DNA from: Flavobacteriaceae bacterium
GTDB lineage: Bacteria > Bacteroidota > Bacteroidia > Flavobacteriales > Flavobacteriaceae
Direction: 5' to 3'
Assembly: GCA_016744615.1 (NCBI GenBank)
Contig: JADGEA010000018.1
Span: 1 to 34,665 of the forward strand
Length of the DNA stretch: 34,665 nt
Under the pieces are notes generated by a model. The model was not told the DNA's origin. It saw nothing but the letters and a program-made list of their open reading frames with translations, and searched no databases. Shown piece after piece: positions 7,991 to 17,340 of the stretch. Within the stretch, counting starts at the first letter, position 1. Each line of letters starts with the position of its first letter. A program made the translations under genes and the position numbers.

Positions 7991-8020
7991 CGAAATTACA
8001 ATCATTTTACAATTTAACAA
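7991..8020 (-). promoter_or_regulatory. Predicted promoter of the SRP RNA gene
   Basis: On the minus strand TTG (8018-8020) is followed after 19 bases by TAATTTCG (7991-7998), one mismatch from TAnnTTTG. Transcription would start about 5 bases further on, at the first base of the SRP stem. Confidence 0.65.
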
Positions 8021-8060
8021 CCTTTTTTTGAAAATTTTTAAAACTATTTTTTACTTAGGT

Positions 8061-8090
8061 TTTGACATTCTAAGAAATGAAGTATATTTG
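8061..8090 (+). promoter_or_regulatory. Predicted promoter of the DUF4199-GT2 operon
   Basis: TTTG at 8061-8064 and TATATTTG at 8083-8090 are both perfect Bacteroidota promoter elements, 18 bases apart. The ATG follows 26 bp after the -7 box. This promoter is divergent from that of the SRP RNA. Confidence 0.7.
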
Positions 8091-8116
8091 TTTAAACTAA
8101 TTTATAAACTAATATT

Positions 8117-8644
8117 ATGAATCAAATTGTAAAATCAAAAGGAATTTATTTCGGAATTATTTTAGGAGCTATTTTATCGTTTACTACTGCAGGCATATAT
8201 GCAATCGATATTTCTTCTCTATTAAATCCATGGCTCATGGGAGTCTATTTTTTATTAGTAATAGCCATAGGAATAATAGCAATTTTAAGTGTGAAAAAAT
8301 TACTCAACGGCTTTATAAGCTTTAAAGATGCCTTTTCAGCATTTTTTATGGTTATTGTTGTTGGTTTTTTAATTTCAACTATTGTTTCTTTTCTTATTTT
8401 CAATGTAATTGATCCAGAGGCAAAAGAAGTATTAAAACAGTTATCTATTGAGAAGACAACAGAATTATTAGAAAGATTTAATGTTCCAGAAGAAGCTTTT
8501 GATGAAGCAATAGCCAAAATAGAAGAAACAGATTCTTTTTCATTGGTTAGTCAGATAAAAAATTATTTTATCTCATTAGCAATGTATTCAGTTATAGGTT
8601 TAATAGTAGCTGCAATAATGAAAAAGAAGAACCCTGAGTCATAG
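8117..8644 (+). CDS. DUF4199 membrane protein
   Basis: This 175-residue inner-membrane protein has four hydrophobic segments: about 10-30, 40-58, 72-95 and 150-168. A soluble, acidic helical loop (EAKEVLKQLSIEKTTELLERF) lies between the third and fourth. This is the layout of the Bacteroidota DUF4199 family, whose function is unknown. In relatives it is commonly found just before a GT2 glycosyltransferase, as here with a gap of 12 bp, so the two probably act together in envelope glycan or lipid work; that is inference. Confidence 0.85.
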   Translation: MNQIVKSKGIYFGIILGAILSFTTAGIYAIDISSLLNPWLMGVYFLLVIAIGIIAILSVKKLLNGFISFKDAFSAFFMVIVVGFLISTIVSFLIFNVIDPEAKEVLKQLSIEKTTELLERFNVPEEAFDEAIAKIEETDSFSLVSQIKNYFISLAMYSVIGLIVAAIMKKKNPES

Positions 8645-8656
8645 CATTGTAAATTT

Positions 8657-9613
8657 ATGGATATATCTGTAGTAATACCACTACTAAACGAAGAAGAATC
8701 TTTAAAAGAATTATATGATTGGATTGTTAAAGTTATGCAGTCCAATCATTTTTCTTATGAAATACTTTTTATAGATGATGGAAGTAATGATTCTTCATGG
8801 CGAATAATTGAAGAACTTTCTCATCAAAATCCCAATGTTAAAGGAATAAAATTTCAGATCAATTTCGGTAAGTCACAAGCTTTAAACGCTGCTTTTAAAG
8901 AAGCCAATGGAGATGTTGTAATCACTATGGATGCTGATTTGCAGGATAATCCGGATGAAATTCCTGAATTATATGATCTGATCATCAAAAAAGATTACGA
9001 TCTTATATCAGGATGGAAAAAGAAAAGATACGATTCCAAAATACGAAAGAACATTCCATCTAAATTGTTTAACGCTGTTGCAAGAAAAACATCAGGTTTA
9101 CATTTACATGATTTTAATTGCGGATTAAAGGCCTACAAAAATGAAGTAATTAAAAACATTGATGTTAATGGCGAAATGCACAGGTACATTCCGGTTTTGG
9201 CTAAAAATGCAGGTTTTTCTAAAATAGATGAAAAGGTTGTGCAACATCAGGCAAGAAAATACGGCACTACAAAATTTGGTATGGATCGTTTTATCAATGG
9301 TTTTTTAGACCTGATCACTATTAGTTTTTTAACCAAATACGGTAAAAGGCCCATGCACCTTTTCGGATTACTTGGCACTCTTATGTTTGCTCTTGGTTTT
9401 TTTGCCTCACTCTTTATAGGTATTTCTAAATTGATCATGCTTTACAATCATCAACCCACCATCCTGGTTACAGATAATCCATGGTTTTATATTGCTTTAA
9501 TTGCAATGATACTAGGTTCTCAATTGTTTTTAGCAGGTTTTATTGGCGAATTAATCTTACGAACCAAACGGGATGAAAGCAGATATACCATCGGTAAAAA
9601 AATCAATCTTTAA
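8657..9613 (+). CDS. Glycosyltransferase family 2, polyprenyl-phosphate type (DPM1/GtrB-like)
   Basis: The N-terminal GT-A domain (1-210) has VVIPLLNEEESL at 5-16, DDGS at 40-43 and the metal-binding DAD at 92-94 followed by LQDNP. The C-terminal part has two membrane segments, about 233-258 and 270-296. This layout is that of enzymes moving a sugar from a nucleotide donor to polyprenyl phosphate at the cytoplasmic face, for later use in envelope glycosylation. The sugar is not predictable. It is the second gene of an operon with DUF4199. Confidence 0.92.
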   Translation: MDISVVIPLLNEEESLKELYDWIVKVMQSNHFSYEILFIDDGSNDSSWRIIEELSHQNPNVKGIKFQINFGKSQALNAAFKEANGDVVITMDADLQDNPDEIPELYDLIIKKDYDLISGWKKKRYDSKIRKNIPSKLFNAVARKTSGLHLHDFNCGLKAYKNEVIKNIDVNGEMHRYIPVLAKNAGFSKIDEKVVQHQARKYGTTKFGMDRFINGFLDLITISFLTKYGKRPMHLFGLLGTLMFALGFFASLFIGISKLIMLYNHQPTILVTDNPWFYIALIAMILGSQLFLAGFIGELILRTKRDESRYTIGKKINL

Positions 9614-9660
9614 ATTGCATAATAATAATAATAATAGATTTACAAAAAAAATAGTACACA

Positions 9661-10245
9661 ATGAAATTGAAAACTATTATTCTGGCAATTGCTTTGCTCT
9701 TTATTTTTAAAACAGACGCTCAAAATACAAGTGTAGAAAAATCAATCTGGGGAATTCAAACTGGTTTTTTAGGAATATGGGTCAATAATGAACTAAAATT
9801 ATCTGAATCCTTCGCTTTGAGAAGTGAAATTGGCTTAGATCTTGACGTTTTTGGTTCTGATTTTGGTGATATTAAAACTTATCTTACTTATCCGGTTATT
9901 ACAATAGAGCCAAGATGGTATTACAATTTTAAAAAACGAGTAAAAAAAACCAAACGAACTGATGGGAACAGTGGTAATTTTATTGCACTAAAAACAAGTT
10001 ACCATCCTGATTGGTTTGTTATTTCACATTATGAAAATATATCTATAATAAGTGATCTCTCTATTGTTCCTACATGGGGTATTCGAAGAAATATTGCCAA
10101 GCACTTTAACTATGAAACCGGAATTGGTATTGGATATAGATATCTGTTTTATTCAAACCACACCAATTATAGAGAAAATGAAGGTGAATTATGGTTTAAT
10201 TTACATTTAAGAATTGGATACAAATATATTTCAAGAAAAAAATAA
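9661..10245 (+). CDS. Predicted outer-membrane beta-barrel protein, 194 aa
   Basis: A signal peptide (about 1-20, ending TDAQ) is followed by alternating amphipathic strands: IWGIQTGFLGIWVNNELKL, FALRSEIGLDLDVF, PVITIEPRWYYNF and GIGIGYRYLF. This is typical of a small, 8-stranded barrel, and the last strand reads LHLRIGYKYISRKK. I do not recognise a named family. It lies 47 bp after the GT2 gene, with a short (ATA)6 run between, and may be part of that operon. Confidence 0.7.
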   Translation: MKLKTIILAIALLFIFKTDAQNTSVEKSIWGIQTGFLGIWVNNELKLSESFALRSEIGLDLDVFGSDFGDIKTYLTYPVITIEPRWYYNFKKRVKKTKRTDGNSGNFIALKTSYHPDWFVISHYENISIISDLSIVPTWGIRRNIAKHFNYETGIGIGYRYLFYSNHTNYRENEGELWFNLHLRIGYKYISRKK

Positions 10246-10316
10246 TTTTGCTTTTGACAATCATTTTATATTAAAATCAGAGCATAACTTAATATTTTTT
10301 TACCCTAAAAAAACAT

Positions 10317-10324
10317 TATATTTG
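10317..10324 (+). promoter_or_regulatory. Predicted promoter (-7 box) of the phospho-sugar mutase gene
   Basis: TATATTTG is a perfect TAnnTTTG box 22 bp before the ATG at 10347. No clear TTG is seen at the expected -33 distance. Confidence 0.5.
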
Positions 10325-10346
10325 CTCTTATAAAATCCAATAAAAA

Positions 10347-12068
10347 ATGAACACACCCGAAATTCTTAACAAAGCAAAATTGTGGCTGACTGACACTTTT
10401 GACAACAATACTCAGAATGAGATCAAACAATTAATAGATGATAATTCTGATGAACTGACCGACAGGTTTTATAAAAGTTTGGAGTTTGGTACTGGTGGTA
10501 TGCGAGGTGTTATGGGTGCCGGAACCAATCGCATTAACAGATATACTTTAGGAAAAAACACACAAGGTATTTCAAACTATTTAATAAAAGCATTCCCAAA
10601 AAAACAGCTTAAAGTTGCCATTGCTTATGATTGCCGTCATAACAGTAAATTATTTGCCAAGGCTTGTGCCGAAGTGTTTTCAGCAAACAACATTAAAGTA
10701 TATTTATTTGAAGATCTACGTCCAACTCCTGAATTATCATATGCGGTTAGAGAATTAAATTGTGATGCAGGAATTATTCTTACAGCATCACATAATCCAC
10801 CTGAATATAATGGATACAAAGTTTATTTTAATGATGGAGGTCAGATTATTCCACCACAGGATGGTGAAATAATTGATGAGATCAATGCTTTAGATTTTAG
10901 CGATATTAAATTTAAAGCAAATGACGAATTAATAGAAGTTATTGGTGAAGAAATTGACGCAAAATTCACAAAAGAAGCTGTTTTAAATTCAACCTCAGAA
11001 AGAACAAAGAGCAGAAAAGATCTTAAAATTGTTTTTACTTCCTTACATGGTACTTCTATTACGATTATGCCGGAGGCTTTTGCAGCAGCTGGTTATACCG
11101 ATGTTCATATAGTTGAGGAACAAAGAGAACCAAATGGTGATTTTCCTACAGTAGAATCTCCTAATCCGGAAGAACCTGCAGCTTTAAAAATGGCAACAGA
11201 TCTTGCTGAAAAAATTGGTGCGGATATCGTTATTGGAACAGACCCTGATTGTGACAGACTTGGAATTGCAGTTCGTGATCTAAGCAACAATATGGTTTTA
11301 TTAAATGGGAACCAAACCTTTGTTTTACTGGTGAATTCACTTATTAAAGACTGGGAAGAGAAAGGTAAATTGAACGGAAACCAATTTGTAGGATCAACCA
11401 TCGTATCAACACCTATGATCAATGAAATAGCTGCAAGTTGTGGCGTTGAAACAAAAGTGGTTCTTACAGGGTTTAAATGGATTGCAAAAACAATACGAGA
11501 AGCAGAAGGTAAGCAAGATTTTATTGGTGGTGGAGAAGAGAGTTTCGGATTTATGGTTGGTGATTTTGTACGAGACAAAGATGCAGTATCTGCAACTTTG
11601 CTCGCATGTGAAATTGCTGCACAGGCAAAAGCAAACGGATCCTCCATGTACATGGAATTGTTAGAACTATATGTAAAACATGGTTTTTATAAAGAACATT
11701 TGATCTCAGTTGTTAAAAAAGGTATTTCAGGTGCAAAAGAAATTGCTCAAATCATGACCAATATGCGTCAAAATCCAATTTCTGAAATGGCTGGTGAGAA
11801 AGTAGAGTTCTTATATGATTATGAAAATTCAATCTGTAAAAACCTGCTAACCAATGAAAAAACCGTTATTGATCTTCCAAAATCAAATGTTTTGATTTAT
11901 ACAACCGTTAACGGCACAAGAGTTGCTGCTAGACCAAGCGGAACAGAACCTAAGATCAAATTTTATTTTAGTGTTCATGCTCCTCTAAATCATATAGATA
12001 ATGCTAAGAAAGTTGAAGGTGAGCTCGATAACAAAATCAAGAATATTATCAAAGAGCTTGATCTGTAA
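10347..12068 (+). CDS. Phospho-sugar mutase (phosphoglucomutase/phosphomannomutase)
   Basis: This alpha-D-phosphohexomutase of 573 residues should interconvert hexose 1- and 6-phosphates, linking glycolysis to nucleotide-sugar and glycogen synthesis. The four domains are marked by the phosphoserine loop TASHNP (S148), the metal loop DPDCDRLG (D299, D301, D303), the sugar-binding loop GEESFG (396-401) and the phosphate-binding RPSGTEPK near 530. The N-terminal FGTGGMRGVMG is also conserved. The length and motifs fit the PgcA-like branch found in Bacteroidota and Firmicutes. Substrate preference is not certain. It appears monocistronic, with its own -7 box and a perfect palindrome after the stop. 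Confidence 0.95.
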   Translation: MNTPEILNKAKLWLTDTFDNNTQNEIKQLIDDNSDELTDRFYKSLEFGTGGMRGVMGAGTNRINRYTLGKNTQGISNYLIKAFPKKQLKVAIAYDCRHNSKLFAKACAEVFSANNIKVYLFEDLRPTPELSYAVRELNCDAGIILTASHNPPEYNGYKVYFNDGGQIIPPQDGEIIDEINALDFSDIKFKANDELIEVIGEEIDAKFTKEAVLNSTSERTKSRKDLKIVFTSLHGTSITIMPEAFAAAGYTDVHIVEEQREPNGDFPTVESPNPEEPAALKMATDLAEKIGADIVIGTDPDCDRLGIAVRDLSNNMVLLNGNQTFVLLVNSLIKDWEEKGKLNGNQFVGSTIVSTPMINEIAASCGVETKVVLTGFKWIAKTIREAEGKQDFIGGGEESFGFMVGDFVRDKDAVSATLLACEIAAQAKANGSSMYMELLELYVKHGFYKEHLISVVKKGISGAKEIAQIMTNMRQNPISEMAGEKVEFLYDYENSICKNLLTNEKTVIDLPKSNVLIYTTVNGTRVAARPSGTEPKIKFYFSVHAPLNHIDNAKKVEGELDNKIKNIIKELDL

Positions 12069-12095
12069 ATCAAACTTCTTCTATTAAAATTAAAA

Positions 12096-12123
12096 AGAGG
12101 TGATATTTATAAATATCACCTCT
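12096..12123 (+). terminator. Perfect 28-bp palindrome, likely bidirectional terminator
   Basis: AGAGGTGATATTTA is followed directly by its reverse complement. A run of A residues lies before it and a T-rich stretch after it, so it can end transcripts of the mutase. It is stronger in the minus direction, where TTTTTAATTTTA follows. It ends only 13 bp before the ABC exporter's ATG. Confidence 0.6.
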
Positions 12124-12136
12124 CTATTGTTCTTTT

Positions 12137-13966
12137 ATGAAATATTTTAAAAAAATTCTGCGTTTTGCCAAACCTTATACAAGGTATGTTTGGCTTAATA
12201 TTTTATTCAATATTCTTTACGCTATTTTTAATGTACTATCTGTTCTTGCATTTATTCCTGTTTTGGGAATTTTATTTGGGAGAAATGAAAGGGTTATGCA
12301 AAATCCAAATTTCACTGGTGTTGCGGGAATTTACGACTATGTACAAAATAGTTTAAATTATCACATCTCAAATATTATGGAAACAAGCGGAGCTGAGAAA
12401 GCTCTATTGTTTATCAGTTTGGTGAGTTTTTCCATGTTTTTTTTAAAAAACCTATTTCGGTATCTCGCCATGTATGTTCTGGCATTTTTACGAAATGGAA
12501 TTGTAAAAGATCTTAGAGATGGATTGTTTCATAAAGTTTTAGAATTACCTATTTCATATTTTTCTGAAAAGAAAAAAGGCGACACCATAGCGCGCTTAAC
12601 AAGTGACGTTCAGGAAGTTGAGTTTTCTTTTTTAAATTCACTGGAAGCTATCGTTCGAGAACCTTTAACAATAGCTTTTACCTTAATTTCGATGTTTGCT
12701 ATAAGTATGAAACTCACACTTTTTGTTTTTATACTTTTACCTGTTTCTGGAATAATAATATCATCTGTGAGTAAAAAGTTAAAAGCACAATCTTTATTGG
12801 CACAACAGGAAACAGGGAATTTCTTATCTTTTATTGAAGAAACACTCACCGGATTAAAAGTGATCAAAAGTTTTACCGCAGAAGATAAAATAGAACATAA
12901 ATTCCAAAAATCAACCACACGTTTTGAAAAGTTAATGAATAGTGTACTAAACCGGAAAAATTTAGCATCACCTATGAGTGAATTTCTTGGCTCGGCAACT
13001 ATTATTGCAATTTTATGGTTTGGAGGAAGATTAGTTTTAAGCGGTTCAGACGATATGAAACCTCAGGAATTTCTTGGGTATATTGGCTTATTTTACCTAA
13101 TTTTAAATCCGGCAAAAGCTATTTCTCAAGCCGTTTTTAGTGTGCAAAAAGGAAATGCTTCTGCGGAAAGAATTATGGAAATTCTGGAAACAGAAAACGA
13201 CATTAAAAATGTTGCTGATGCGTTGGATAAAACATCTTTTGACAAAGAAATCACCTTAAAAAATGTTTATTTTAAATATAAAGATGAATATGTTTTAAAA
13301 GATTTTTCTTTGACTATTCCCAAAGGGAAATCAGTTGCACTTGTTGGACAGTCAGGAAGTGGAAAGTCAACTCTGGCAAATTTAATTCCAAGGTTTTATG
13401 ATGTAAACAAAGGTGAAATTTTAATTGACGGAGTTAATATCAAAAATATCAAAAAGGAGTCTTTACGTGAATTAATGGGATTGGTAACACAGGAATCTAT
13501 TTTATTTCATGATACCGTTAAAAACAACCTTAAACTAGGAGTGGATCAAGCAAGTGATGAGAAAGTTATAGAAGCTGCAAAAATTGCAAATGCCCATGAA
13601 TTTATTGTTGATCTACCTAATCAATACAACAATAATATTGGAGATAGCGGTAATACATTATCAGGTGGACAAAGACAACGTTTATCTATAGCACGTGCTG
13701 TATTGAAAAACCCACCAATCATGATCCTTGATGAGGCAACCTCAGCATTAGATACCGAATCAGAACAACTGGTGCAAAAAGCCCTAGAAAAAATGATGGA
13801 AAACAGAACCTCTGTTGTAATCGCACATAGGTTATCTACCATTCAAAAAGCAGATATGATTGTGGTAATTCAAAAAGGTAAAATTGTAGAACAAGGTAAA
13901 CACCAAGAGCTTCTGGCAAAAGAAGGAGCTTATTATAAATTGGTTAATATGCAATCATTAAGCTAA
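12137..13966 (+). CDS. ABC exporter, fused membrane and ATPase domains (MsbA/lipid-exporter type)
   Basis: A half-transporter of 609 residues that should form a homodimer. The membrane domain (about 1-340) has six hydrophobic segments. The nucleotide-binding domain shows Walker A GQSGSGKST (404-412), Q-loop Q452, signature LSGGQ (508-512), Walker B IMILDE (528-533) and the H-loop His564. The arrangement and length are those of MsbA-like type IV exporters, which flip lipids or export drugs. The substrate cannot be told. No gene symbol is given because several paralogues exist in such genomes. The palindrome just upstream could influence its expression. Confidence 0.93.
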   Translation: MKYFKKILRFAKPYTRYVWLNILFNILYAIFNVLSVLAFIPVLGILFGRNERVMQNPNFTGVAGIYDYVQNSLNYHISNIMETSGAEKALLFISLVSFSMFFLKNLFRYLAMYVLAFLRNGIVKDLRDGLFHKVLELPISYFSEKKKGDTIARLTSDVQEVEFSFLNSLEAIVREPLTIAFTLISMFAISMKLTLFVFILLPVSGIIISSVSKKLKAQSLLAQQETGNFLSFIEETLTGLKVIKSFTAEDKIEHKFQKSTTRFEKLMNSVLNRKNLASPMSEFLGSATIIAILWFGGRLVLSGSDDMKPQEFLGYIGLFYLILNPAKAISQAVFSVQKGNASAERIMEILETENDIKNVADALDKTSFDKEITLKNVYFKYKDEYVLKDFSLTIPKGKSVALVGQSGSGKSTLANLIPRFYDVNKGEILIDGVNIKNIKKESLRELMGLVTQESILFHDTVKNNLKLGVDQASDEKVIEAAKIANAHEFIVDLPNQYNNNIGDSGNTLSGGQRQRLSIARAVLKNPPIMILDEATSALDTESEQLVQKALEKMMENRTSVVIAHRLSTIQKADMIVVIQKGKIVEQGKHQELLAKEGAYYKLVNMQSLS

Positions 13967-14021
13967 TCAACTTTTTCTCTTTCAAAACGAAAAAAATCCA
14001 TAATAAAAAAAATCACATAAG

Positions 14022-14651
14022 ATGAATATCATAGAAAGTTTAGAATGGCGCTATGCCAGTAAGAAATTTGATCCGAGTAAAAAATTAACCAATACTCAAA
14101 TTGAAACTTTAAAAAATGCTTTTAATCTAACACCCACTTCATTTGGTTTACAACCAATGAAAATGATTGTACTAAATGATCAAAAGTTAAAAGATGAAAT
14201 CTTCTCTCACTCCTATTTTCAAGAACAGGTGAAAACATGTTCTCATCTTTTAGTACTATGCATTGATACCGTTGTAAATAAAAAAACAATTGATAATTAT
14301 TTCGATTATGAAAAAAAAGTGAGAGGAACTACCGAAGAGGTTGTTGGAACCTTCCGCGAACAATTAAAGGGAATGTATGGTGGCATGTCAGCTGAAGATA
14401 TTGAAAGATCCTCCGTTTACCAAACCTACATTGCTCTTGGGAACCTAATGACGGTTTGTGCGGTAGAAAAAATTGACAATTGCCCTATGGAAGGGTTTGT
14501 ACCTTCAAAAATTGATGAAATTCTGGGTTTAAAAGAAAAAAATCTAAAATCAGTTTTAATGCTTCCTGTTGGAATAAGAGCTGAAGATGATATTATGAGT
14601 GGCATGAAAAAGGTAAGAAAACCTTTAGAAGATATAATTATTGAATTATAG
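14022..14651 (+). CDS. NAD(P)H-dependent nitroreductase (NfsB-like)
   Basis: This 209-residue FMN enzyme of the nitroreductase superfamily has the N-terminal WRYASKKFDP (9-18), the flavin-binding PTSFGLQPMK (38-47) and the late CPMEGFVPSKIDEIL and LMLPVGIRAEDD segments. These match the NfsB/dihydropteridine-reductase branch. Such enzymes reduce nitro groups, quinones or related compounds; the natural substrate is unknown. It follows the ABC exporter by 55 bp and may share its transcript. It is not closely similar to the other nitroreductase-fold protein in the window. Confidence 0.92.
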   Translation: MNIIESLEWRYASKKFDPSKKLTNTQIETLKNAFNLTPTSFGLQPMKMIVLNDQKLKDEIFSHSYFQEQVKTCSHLLVLCIDTVVNKKTIDNYFDYEKKVRGTTEEVVGTFREQLKGMYGGMSAEDIERSSVYQTYIALGNLMTVCAVEKIDNCPMEGFVPSKIDEILGLKEKNLKSVLMLPVGIRAEDDIMSGMKKVRKPLEDIIIEL

Positions 14652-14724
14652 AAAGGTATTATTCTTATCAAGAATCATATGATAAGTAATTATGACACAA
14701 CAATTATTCATGCACTATTTTTAG

Positions 14725-14732
14725 TAACTTTG
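14725..14732 (+). promoter_or_regulatory. Predicted promoter (-7 box) of pepD
   Basis: TAACTTTG is a perfect TAnnTTTG box 30 bp before the pepD ATG. The -33 element is not obvious. Confidence 0.5.
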
Positions 14733-14762
14733 AAATCCATTTAACAATTTAAACAAAACATT

Positions 14763-16223
14763 ATGAGTCAAGATATAAGAAACTTGGAACCAAAAGGTTT
14801 ATGGAATAAATTTTCAGATCTAAATGAAGTTCCCCGAGGATCAAAAAAAGAAGAAAAAGTCATTGCATTTATGGTTGCCTTTGGTAAAAAATTAGGTCTA
14901 GAAACTATCGTTGACCCAATTCAAAATGTGATCATCAAAAAACCAGCAACCTCTGGAATGGAAAACAGAAAAACCATTGTGATGCAATCTCATTTAGACA
15001 TGGTTCATCAAAAAAATGGTGATACCGTATTTGATTTCGATAAAGAAGGAATCAAAATGATCATTGAAAATGGATGGGTTACTGCTGAAGGTACAACATT
15101 AGGAGCTGATAACGGTCTGGGAGTTGCTGCAATAATGAGTGTATTGGAAAGTTCTGACATTCCACACCCTGCAATTGAAGCTTTATTTACCATTGATGAA
15201 GAAACCGGTATGACTGGTGCCAAAGGATTACAAGCTGGTTATTTGGATGGAGAAATTTTATTAAATCTGGATACGGAAGAAGATACAGAACTGGATATTG
15301 GTTGTGCAGGTGGAATTGATGTTACTGCAACCAAGAAATATGAAGAAGAAGTTTTTAGTGGTGATGATGTTGCATTTAAAATTACCGTAAAAGGTTTACG
15401 TGGTGGTCATTCCGGAATGGATATCCACCGAGGATTTGGAAATGCAAATAAAATAATGAATCAAATCTTTGAATCAACACAGGATTATATCCATATATCT
15501 GAAATTCAAGGTGGAAGTTTACGTAATGCTATTCCAAGAGAAAGTTTTGCAACTGTAATCTGTAATCCTGTAGATATCATTGATGTAAAAGATAAAATAA
15601 ATGAAATTACAAGGAAAATCAAACTGGAATTTTCAGAGATTGAACCTAATTTAGTAATCAATTTTGAAAAAACTGAAAATTTTAAAAAAGCTATATCTAA
15701 AGAAGAGCAAGCCAAATTAATCAAGGCTGTAAATAATGCTCTTAACGGCGTTCATAAAATGAGTGAAGAAATGGAAGGTTTGGTAGAAGCTTCCAATAAT
15801 ATCGCAATAGTAAACTTAAAAAATGGTAACATCCAAATTGATTGTTTAACACGTTCATCTGTAGAAGAAAGTAAAATAGAAGTTGCCAATCTTTTAAAAG
15901 CTGCGTTTGAAAAAGAAGGATTTAAAGTAGAATTCTCTGGTTCTTACCCTGGGTGGAGTCCCAATGCAAACTCTCCAATTCTAAGTGTAATGGAAGATCT
16001 TTACGAAAATATCTTTGATAAAAAAGCGGATGTTGTTGCCTGTCATGCAGGTTTGGAATGTGGTATTTTAGGAACCAATTACCCGAATATGGATATGATC
16101 TCTTTCGGACCAACCATCAAAGGAGCACACTCACCTGATGAAAGAGCAAATATCGCTTCTGCACAAAAATTCTGGAAATATTTATTGGAAATTCTAAAGA
16201 ATATTCCTTTAAAAGAAGCGTAA
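14763..16223 (+). CDS. pepD: Aminoacyl-histidine dipeptidase (peptidase D, M20C)
   Basis: PepD cleaves Xaa-His and other dipeptides in the cytosol with two zinc ions. The 486-residue protein has the M20 motifs in order: QSHLDMVH with H77 and D79, GADNGLG with bridging D116, DEETG with catalytic E146 and ligand E147, LNLD with D170, and GAHSPDE near the C-terminus with the last ligand H456. The dimerisation (lid) domain between about 205 and 385 contains GGHSGMDIHRG. The length matches E. coli PepD. There is no signal peptide. It has its own promoter and is followed by a clear hairpin terminator. Confidence 0.96.
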   Translation: MSQDIRNLEPKGLWNKFSDLNEVPRGSKKEEKVIAFMVAFGKKLGLETIVDPIQNVIIKKPATSGMENRKTIVMQSHLDMVHQKNGDTVFDFDKEGIKMIIENGWVTAEGTTLGADNGLGVAAIMSVLESSDIPHPAIEALFTIDEETGMTGAKGLQAGYLDGEILLNLDTEEDTELDIGCAGGIDVTATKKYEEEVFSGDDVAFKITVKGLRGGHSGMDIHRGFGNANKIMNQIFESTQDYIHISEIQGGSLRNAIPRESFATVICNPVDIIDVKDKINEITRKIKLEFSEIEPNLVINFEKTENFKKAISKEEQAKLIKAVNNALNGVHKMSEEMEGLVEASNNIAIVNLKNGNIQIDCLTRSSVEESKIEVANLLKAAFEKEGFKVEFSGSYPGWSPNANSPILSVMEDLYENIFDKKADVVACHAGLECGILGTNYPNMDMISFGPTIKGAHSPDERANIASAQKFWKYLLEILKNIPLKEA

Positions 16224-16266
16224 AATTATTTATTTAGTAGAAATATTTCTATTTAAATATCTATTT

Positions 16267-16303
16267 AAAATGAAGTCTTACGGTTTATGTATGGCTTCAT
16301 TTT
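16267..16303 (+). terminator. Rho-independent terminator of pepD
   Basis: AAAATGAAG (16267-16275) pairs with CTTCATTTT (16295-16303), with a smaller TAC/GTA stem inside. T-rich sequence follows (TTATTTATTTTT). Confidence 0.7.
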
Positions 16304-16334
16304 TATTTATTTTTACAATTACGAATTAATCCTT

Positions 16335-17171
16335 ATGAAAATTAAATTAACTCAAAGCTTACTTATTATCACATTTTTATTTAATTATTCCATCATTATC
16401 TCACAAGAAAAAAAGGAAGAAGTAGGCACAGCAAATACAGAATTTATCGATCAGAAAGAACGCAAACCCTGGACTTTTAAAATTGCTCCATATGCGTGGC
16501 TGGCAGGAACTGCAACTGATGTTGGTAGTGAAAAGATAAGGCAATCTTTTAACGACCTTACATCTTTAACCAATTTCGGGTTTCAAATAGTTGCTCAGGC
16601 AAAATATAAAAAATGGAGTTTAAGCAGCAACCTTACTTATGCTAAATTAGGCAGTATAATTGAAGAGGGTATGTTGATAATTGATTTTAAAGTAGATCAA
16701 ATCATATTAGATACTAAATTAGGCTATACGCTTATTGATAAAATTGATTTTGGTGATACTGTGATTCGTGGCTGGGCTATGGACGCTACCATAGGTGCTC
16801 TATATTGGTCTAATGATATTAATGTGGATGTGGATCTTAATTCTCCTCTTCCAATTCCTGGTTTTCCTGCTAACATTGAAGATAAACAACAATGGACAGA
16901 TATGGTTATTGGAACAAATTTTAGAATTATTTTAAGCAAATCTGTTTTGTTAGGGCTATCAGCAAATATTGGAGGATTTGGTATAGGAAATTCATCAGAT
17001 CTATATTATGATCTAACTTATGTAAATACATTTAAAGTTTCCAAATTACTCACAGTTATTGCAGGATACAAAACTTTTAATTACAAAAGAGTAGATGGTA
17101 CAGGTGCTGATGAATTAAAAACTAATGTAAAAACATTTGGACCAATGCTGGGTGTTGCTTTTAATTTGTAG
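16335..17171 (+). CDS. Predicted outer-membrane beta-barrel protein, 278 aa
   Basis: From the ATG at 16335 the protein has a signal peptide (about 1-23, ending ISQ). A linker and about ten amphipathic beta strands follow: FKIAPYAWLAGTATDVG, FGFQIVAQAKYKKWSLSSNLTYA, ATIGALYWSND and VLLGLSANIGGFGIG. It ends in a strand closing with ALN-type residues (LGVAFNL). The opening APYAWL-G- is common in a family of bacterial porin-like proteins without a known substrate. A frame extension upstream to 16287 begins inside the loop of the pepD terminator and spoils the signal peptide, so I reject it. Confidence 0.78.
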   Translation: MKIKLTQSLLIITFLFNYSIIISQEKKEEVGTANTEFIDQKERKPWTFKIAPYAWLAGTATDVGSEKIRQSFNDLTSLTNFGFQIVAQAKYKKWSLSSNLTYAKLGSIIEEGMLIIDFKVDQIILDTKLGYTLIDKIDFGDTVIRGWAMDATIGALYWSNDINVDVDLNSPLPIPGFPANIEDKQQWTDMVIGTNFRIILSKSVLLGLSANIGGFGIGNSSDLYYDLTYVNTFKVSKLLTVIAGYKTFNYKRVDGTGADELKTNVKTFGPMLGVAFNL

Positions 17172-17340
17172 CAGTTAATTATTTTTTTATTTTAAAGTTT
17201 GAAAATCAGTCTTTAAAAATAAAATACATTTTAGCCACTGATTATCAAAACATTGTTTAAGAGTACAACTCAGTGAAGTTATTTAAAGTTACTTTGAATA
17301 ATTAATAATTTTCGAAAGACGTTTTCAATTGTACTTGTAA

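Noticed and set aside
7932-8120. A plus-strand open frame of 62 codons across the SRP RNA and the next promoter
   Set aside because: It overlaps the SRP RNA and both divergent promoters, and its product has no family features.
9619-9636. (ATA)6 microsatellite between the GT2 gene and the next barrel gene as a phase-variation switch
   Set aside because: It is short and in AT-rich intergenic DNA, and no promoter spacing depends on it as far as I can see.
11105-11653. A 182-codon open frame on the minus strand inside the phospho-sugar mutase gene
   Set aside because: It is antisense to a strongly conserved enzyme, and its translation is Ser/Pro/Thr-rich with no motif.
16287-16334. Extended start of the 278-aa barrel protein
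   Set aside because: It starts in the loop of the pepD terminator and places hydrophobic residues before a good signal peptide.
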